Shown here in pieces: positions 61,001 through 64,000 of a stretch of DNA of 64,000 nt. The stretch's first letter is position 1. Every line of letters starts with the position of its first letter. This DNA comes from Amycolatopsis mongoliensis. Lineage in GTDB: Bacteria > Actinomycetota > Actinomycetes > Mycobacteriales > Pseudonocardiaceae. The stretch covers positions 8,494,001-8,558,000 of the forward strand of contig NZ_CP127295.1 of assembly GCF_030285665.1 (NCBI RefSeq). The letters are read 5' to 3'. A program made the position numbers and the translations under genes. Under the pieces are notes generated by a model. That model saw only the letters and a program-made list of their open reading frames with translations, ran no database searches and was not told the origin of the DNA.

Positions 61001-61984
61001 CTACTCCTGAGCGGGCTGCGCCGCACCGGCGGGCCGCTGCCGCATGGCCAGCTCGATGGTGCAGCCGGCGACGTCGGAGCTGATGTCGAGCCATTCGCAG
61101 ATCTGGTCGGTCATCCACAGGCTGGCGCCGGGCCGGGCCGCCGGCCGGAGCCCGTAGAACGCGGGGCCGTCGACCGGCCGGTCGCTGTGCAGCGTGCACA
61201 CCACCCGGCCCGCGGCCGGCCGCACCCACACGGCCGCCCGGTCGATGCCGTGGTCGAGCAGGTAGGCGATCGCCTCTCCGACGGCGATGCCGAACAGCGT
61301 CGCGGTGTCCTCGGACCGCAGCAGGGCACTCGCCCGCTCCAGCACGTGGCGCCGCACGGCGACCAGGTCCCCCTCGAAGCGGAAGAGGTCCGCGGCGGTG
61401 CGCGGTGGTGCGTCCGCACCGGCGCCATCGGCTTCCGCCGGTGCCGTGAACTGCGCGGACGGCCGGATCTCGCCGTCCACGACGCACTCGGGGTGCGTGC
61501 GGCGGGCGTCCGCGACGACGCCCGCACCGGCGGTCCTGGTGTCGTACGGGCAGATCATCCAGATCCGGGTGCCGGCCAGCGCCACGTTGAACTCCGCCTC
61601 GGCCTGCTGCCAGGCGGCTTGGTCGCGGGAGTCCCCGGCCCTGGCCGGCTCGGCGAGGATGCGGACCGCGCCGGTCGGCGCGGTGGACCGGTGGCGGGTC
61701 CAGTAGCGGTGCAGCGCGTCGGCCAGCTGCGCCGGCCGCCGCCCGACGTAGGCCGACTCGGCGAAGGCGATGCGGCCGGCGTCGGCGCCCATCGCAGCGT
61801 GCAGCAGCTCCAGGTTGGCCGCCGTCGTGGTGACCAGCACCGGCTCACCCCGGCGCAACCCGTCCTGCGCGAACGGCACGGCCACCGCGAGGAAGTCGGC
61901 GTCGCTGCCGTAGAGGCAGCCTTGGTGCCGGAAACCTGGCTCCACCCGACCTTTCGGTGCCGGAGCAGCTGCCGGGGTGTTCAT
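61001..61984 (-). CDS. MEDS-domain sensor with anti-sigma-like ATPase domain
   Basis: 327-aa protein. Residues about 15-175 resemble the MEDS sensory domain (FRHQGCLYGSDADFLAVAVPFAQDGLRRGEPVLVTTT, IWMICPYDTRTA). Residues about 215-320 resemble an RsbW-type HATPase (LFGIAVGEAIAYLLDHG, GLRPAARPGASLWMTDQICEWLDISSDVAGCTIELAM). Such proteins regulate sigma factors or anti-anti-sigma partners in response to a signal. AGGAGG precedes GTG (61990) and ATG (61984). Tail-to-tail with the HTH gene. Confidence 0.8.
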   Translation of the reverse strand: MNTPAAAPAPKGRVEPGFRHQGCLYGSDADFLAVAVPFAQDGLRRGEPVLVTTTAANLELLHAAMGADAGRIAFAESAYVGRRPAQLADALHRYWTRHRSTAPTGAVRILAEPARAGDSRDQAAWQQAEAEFNVALAGTRIWMICPYDTRTAGAGVVADARRTHPECVVDGEIRPSAQFTAPAEADGAGADAPPRTAADLFRFEGDLVAVRRHVLERASALLRSEDTATLFGIAVGEAIAYLLDHGIDRAAVWVRPAAGRVVCTLHSDRPVDGPAFYGLRPAARPGASLWMTDQICEWLDISSDVAGCTIELAMRQRPAGAAQPAQE

Positions 61985-62361
61985 GCGCACCGAGCCTCCT
62001 GAGAACGTTCTTCACCGGTTGCCCATTCGATCGCGTTTCCCACGGAACGCTTGCGGACCGGTGGGAGCGTACCGGCAACAGCTCGATTCGGCTATCACGA
62101 GACGAATTTATTGCACCCGTTCGGAGTATTTGACAGCACTGCACCCGAAGGCGGACACAACCGTCGTCGCGGTACCTCGCGCACGTCGGCCGGGACCGGC
62201 TGAAATCTTTGTGGCACATGGGTCTCGGGCCAGATGTGTCCCACCCGGCGGGGCGCCCGACAGTACTGTCCGCACCTCGCCGGAAACGGCCCCGGAAAAA
62301 TCTCGCGTCCACCTGTTCGAAAAACAATTCATCGGCATTACGGGCAGATGGTGGGAATTGG
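61985..62361. other. intergenic region
   Basis: 377 bp between the Acg-like gene (stop side) and the MEDS sensor start. The segment at about 62080-62130 is AT-richer than the surroundings and may hold the sensor promoter. I found no DosR-like box or strong palindrome here. Confidence 0.5.
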
Positions 62362-63351
62362 TCAGCGGTCGCGCAGCACCTCTTGCACCGCCCGGCGCGG
62401 CGAGAGCGGATCGGCTTCGGCGGCGTACCCGATGCGCAGGAGCGCCTGCGGGAAGCCGGCGAGCCCGAGGTCGTCGCACAGCGCGGAGCGGACCGCCGGC
62501 AGGTGCAGCGGCTGGGTCAGCACCGCGGCCGCCAGCCCGAGGTCGACCGCGGCGAGCCAAGCCCGTTCCATCGCGTAGCCCGCCCGCACGTGGTCGAGCC
62601 GGGCGTCGTCCGCGGTGACGAAGATCAGCAGGGTCTCACCGGCCAGGCGGGCCTCGAGTTCGGCGGCGTCCGGAAGTTCCGTCGCACGGCGGACCAGTCC
62701 CGCCCACGGCACCGATCCCGCCGGAACCCGGCCGGCGGGCAGGCCGACACCGTGCCGGTGGGAGCGCTCGTCCCGGATCGTCCAGAGGGACAGCTCCCGT
62801 TGGTAACCGCCGTCGGCCTGGAAGCTCTCCGCGGCGAAGTGCAGCAGCCTGGCCGTGACAGCGACCTCCCGGCCGGGTCGCAGCGGACGCGCTTCGACGC
62901 CCGGCGCCCCGCCCGCGCCGGTGATGGCCCGCACCACCGGCGCCGGCACGGCCACTCCTTCGAAGGGCGCCCGGTGGCTCGCCCGGCGGGCGATGGCCCC
63001 GTAGTGGAGGAGCTCTTCGCGCGTGGGCGGTTCGTCGGCGCCGACGACGATCCGCGCCACCAGGTCCGGTTGCCGCTCGTCGGGCAGGAACGCGAGGTCC
63101 ACCGAGCGGCCGAGCGTGCGGGCCGCGAGCTCGAGGTTGGCCACCGCGGCGCCGCAGGACGCGGCGCGGTCGCGCCCGTCCGGGTCGTGGTGCGGGAGGA
63201 CGGGTTCGGCGCGTTCCCGCACCCGCAGCTCGCCCGGCGCGACCTCCAGCAGCCAGGGCTGCGTGTTGTGCACCGACGGCGCCCGCATCATGGACCGGAC
63301 GAGCACCTCGGTCTCGGCCGCCGTCCAGGACCTGCCCTCCACAGTGGACAT
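62362..63351 (-). CDS. Acg-family nitroreductase-like protein
   Basis: 329-aa protein of the Acg/Rv3131 group: RAPSVHNTQPWLLEV near residue 24, HYGAIARRASHRAPFEG and AGYAMERAWLAAVDLGLAAAVLTQPLHLP. These are duplicated nitroreductase folds, several of which are strongly induced through DosR in M. tuberculosis and may sequester flavin rather than catalyse. It starts 6 bases after the DUF6292-like stop, so it shares the promoter at about 63930. Confidence 0.9.
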   Translation of the reverse strand: MSTVEGRSWTAAETEVLVRSMMRAPSVHNTQPWLLEVAPGELRVRERAEPVLPHHDPDGRDRAASCGAAVANLELAARTLGRSVDLAFLPDERQPDLVARIVVGADEPPTREELLHYGAIARRASHRAPFEGVAVPAPVVRAITGAGGAPGVEARPLRPGREVAVTARLLHFAAESFQADGGYQRELSLWTIRDERSHRHGVGLPAGRVPAGSVPWAGLVRRATELPDAAELEARLAGETLLIFVTADDARLDHVRAGYAMERAWLAAVDLGLAAAVLTQPLHLPAVRSALCDDLGLAGFPQALLRIGYAAEADPLSPRRAVQEVLRDR

Positions 63352-63357
63352 GGCGGG

Positions 63358-63852
63358 TCAGCCCGCCCGGCGCAGGAACGGGACACCCGCGGACCACACG
63401 TCGCGCCGGTACCGCAGCAGGCGGGCGCTCAGCTCGCTCCGATCGTCCCGCAGGTCCGGCGGCACCGGCGCGGTGTCCGGCGCGCCCGCCGACCGGATCC
63501 CGGCCACGAAGCGGCCGACGCGGGGCGGGGCGGGCACGAGCTCGCCGCCGAGGTAGGCGAGCACCAGCAGGTCTTCCCCGGAGTGGGTCTCCATGGCGAA
63601 CGCCCAGCCGTGGCGCTCGTCCCACAGCAGGGCCATGTCCCGGTCCGGGTGGCGGAGCAGGCGCACGTCCAGCGCGACGTACGCGGACGCGGGGGCGTCG
63701 AGGTCGACGGTGCAGGACTCCACGCCCACACCGACCGCGGAGCTCACCGCGGCCAGATAGCCGGTCAGCCCGCGCCGCAGGCCGTGATCACGGTCGATAC
63801 CGGTCAGCAGGGGAATCACCCTCCATCGCCTCGGGACGTACACCGGCCACAT
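63358..63852 (-). CDS. DUF6292-like protein
   Basis: 164-aa protein (DHGLRRGLTGYLAAVSSAVGVGVESCTVDLDAPASAYVALD, RDMALLWDERHGWAFAMETHSGEDLLVLAYLGGELVPAPPRVGRFV) resembling small actinobacterial DUF6292 proteins of unknown role. ATG at 63852 is preferred because the longer frame would begin inside a DosR-like box. It is the first gene of a two-gene unit with the Acg-like protein. Confidence 0.75.
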   Translation of the reverse strand: MWPVYVPRRWRVIPLLTGIDRDHGLRRGLTGYLAAVSSAVGVGVESCTVDLDAPASAYVALDVRLLRHPDRDMALLWDERHGWAFAMETHSGEDLLVLAYLGGELVPAPPRVGRFVAGIRSAGAPDTAPVPPDLRDDRSELSARLLRYRRDVWSAGVPFLRRAG

Positions 63853-63928
63853 CGGACCGGTTCTCACCAGGCTCCGACGGTACGATCCCGCCCCCCGGGC
63901 CGGATGGCGTCGTTCGGCCCCCGTGGGA

Positions 63929-63942
63929 AGGACTTTGGTCAC
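63929..63942. promoter_or_regulatory. DosR-like box for DUF6292-acg unit
   Basis: AGGACTTTGGTCAC, 11 of 14 positions; 77 bp before the start at 63852. Confidence 0.55.
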
Positions 63943-64000
63943 CTGGGCGCCGCAGCGCCCGCAGCAGGTCCGCCACGACCGGGACGCCGGGCCGGTCGTC

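Noticed and set aside
63788..64000. minus-strand frame entering from the right edge (VADLLRALRRPGDQS...)
   Set aside because: It could be the tail of an outside gene, but it overlaps the DUF6292-like gene and its Pro/Gly-rich sequence gives no support.

Overview
The window is high-GC actinomycete DNA with short intergenic gaps, many GTG starts and GTGA/ATGA stop-start overlaps. An SsgB-type sporulation regulator, a phosphatidylinositol-mannoside gene set (pgsA1, patA-like, pimA) and the conserved order relA-apt-secF-secD-yajC-ruvB-ruvA-ruvC-yebC-pdxT-pdxS-pimA-patA-pgsA-HIT-thrS point to Pseudonocardiaceae. Amycolatopsis is my best guess at genus; that is an inference from gene content and style, not a database match.

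Layout. (1) 1-4163: the tail of an alpha/beta hydrolase, a two-gene unit whose products share an IGGDN...ITQTG motif, and a divergent MarR/amidohydrolase pair with a clear operator. (2) About 4160-32236: a housekeeping block read mostly on the minus strand (stringent response, purine salvage, Sec export, Holliday-junction repair, PLP synthesis, PIM lipids, ThrRS). Accessory insertions break it up: two small unknown-family genes, azlCD with an XRE-cupin regulator, an ArsR-type regulator with a Tat-exported BBE-type oxidoreductase, an EF-G-like GTPase, a methyltransferase, an XdhC-like protein, a tandem-duplicated small gene pair and a MarR gene. (3) 32.3-36.8 kb: a RutE-like nitroreductase, a glycosylphosphotransferase with a 780-bp leader, ssgB, and tRNAs Val(CAC), Gly(GCC), Cys(GCA) and Val(GAC). 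(4) Beside tRNA-Val(GAC) lies the C-terminal stub of a tyrosine integrase, which marks the start of accessory DNA.

(5) 37.5-64 kb is a stress/dormancy island. It holds a pyruvate-kinase-like protein, Hsp20, CBS and CBS-BON proteins, a phosphoribosyltransferase-hydrolase fusion (Rv0571c type), a membrane HtrA-like protease, aldehyde dehydrogenase with DUF779, an ArsB/NhaD transporter, an ABC exporter, an Rv1733c-like membrane protein, a TreT-like trehalose synthase fused to a YHS domain with a GalT-like partner, a high-affinity-type [NiFe]-hydrogenase small subunit with NifU-like and DUF5947 partners but no large subunit, and an Acg-type nitroreductase. By eye, many of these promoters carry a DosR/DevR-like palindrome (GGGACTWWAGTCCC or its GGGACTTTNGGCCC variant), usually 50-95 bp before the start codon. 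This suggests a mycobacterial-style hypoxia/dormancy regulon gathered into one locus. The regulator itself is not in the window. An IS110-family element sits inside the island.

Long, often perfect intergenic palindromes recur (6683-6724, 16024-16076, 16154-16238, 23601-23686, 29601-29647, 49111-49156). They look like a genome-wide class of hairpin elements rather than ordinary terminators. No rRNA genes, CRISPR arrays or prophage structural genes were seen.
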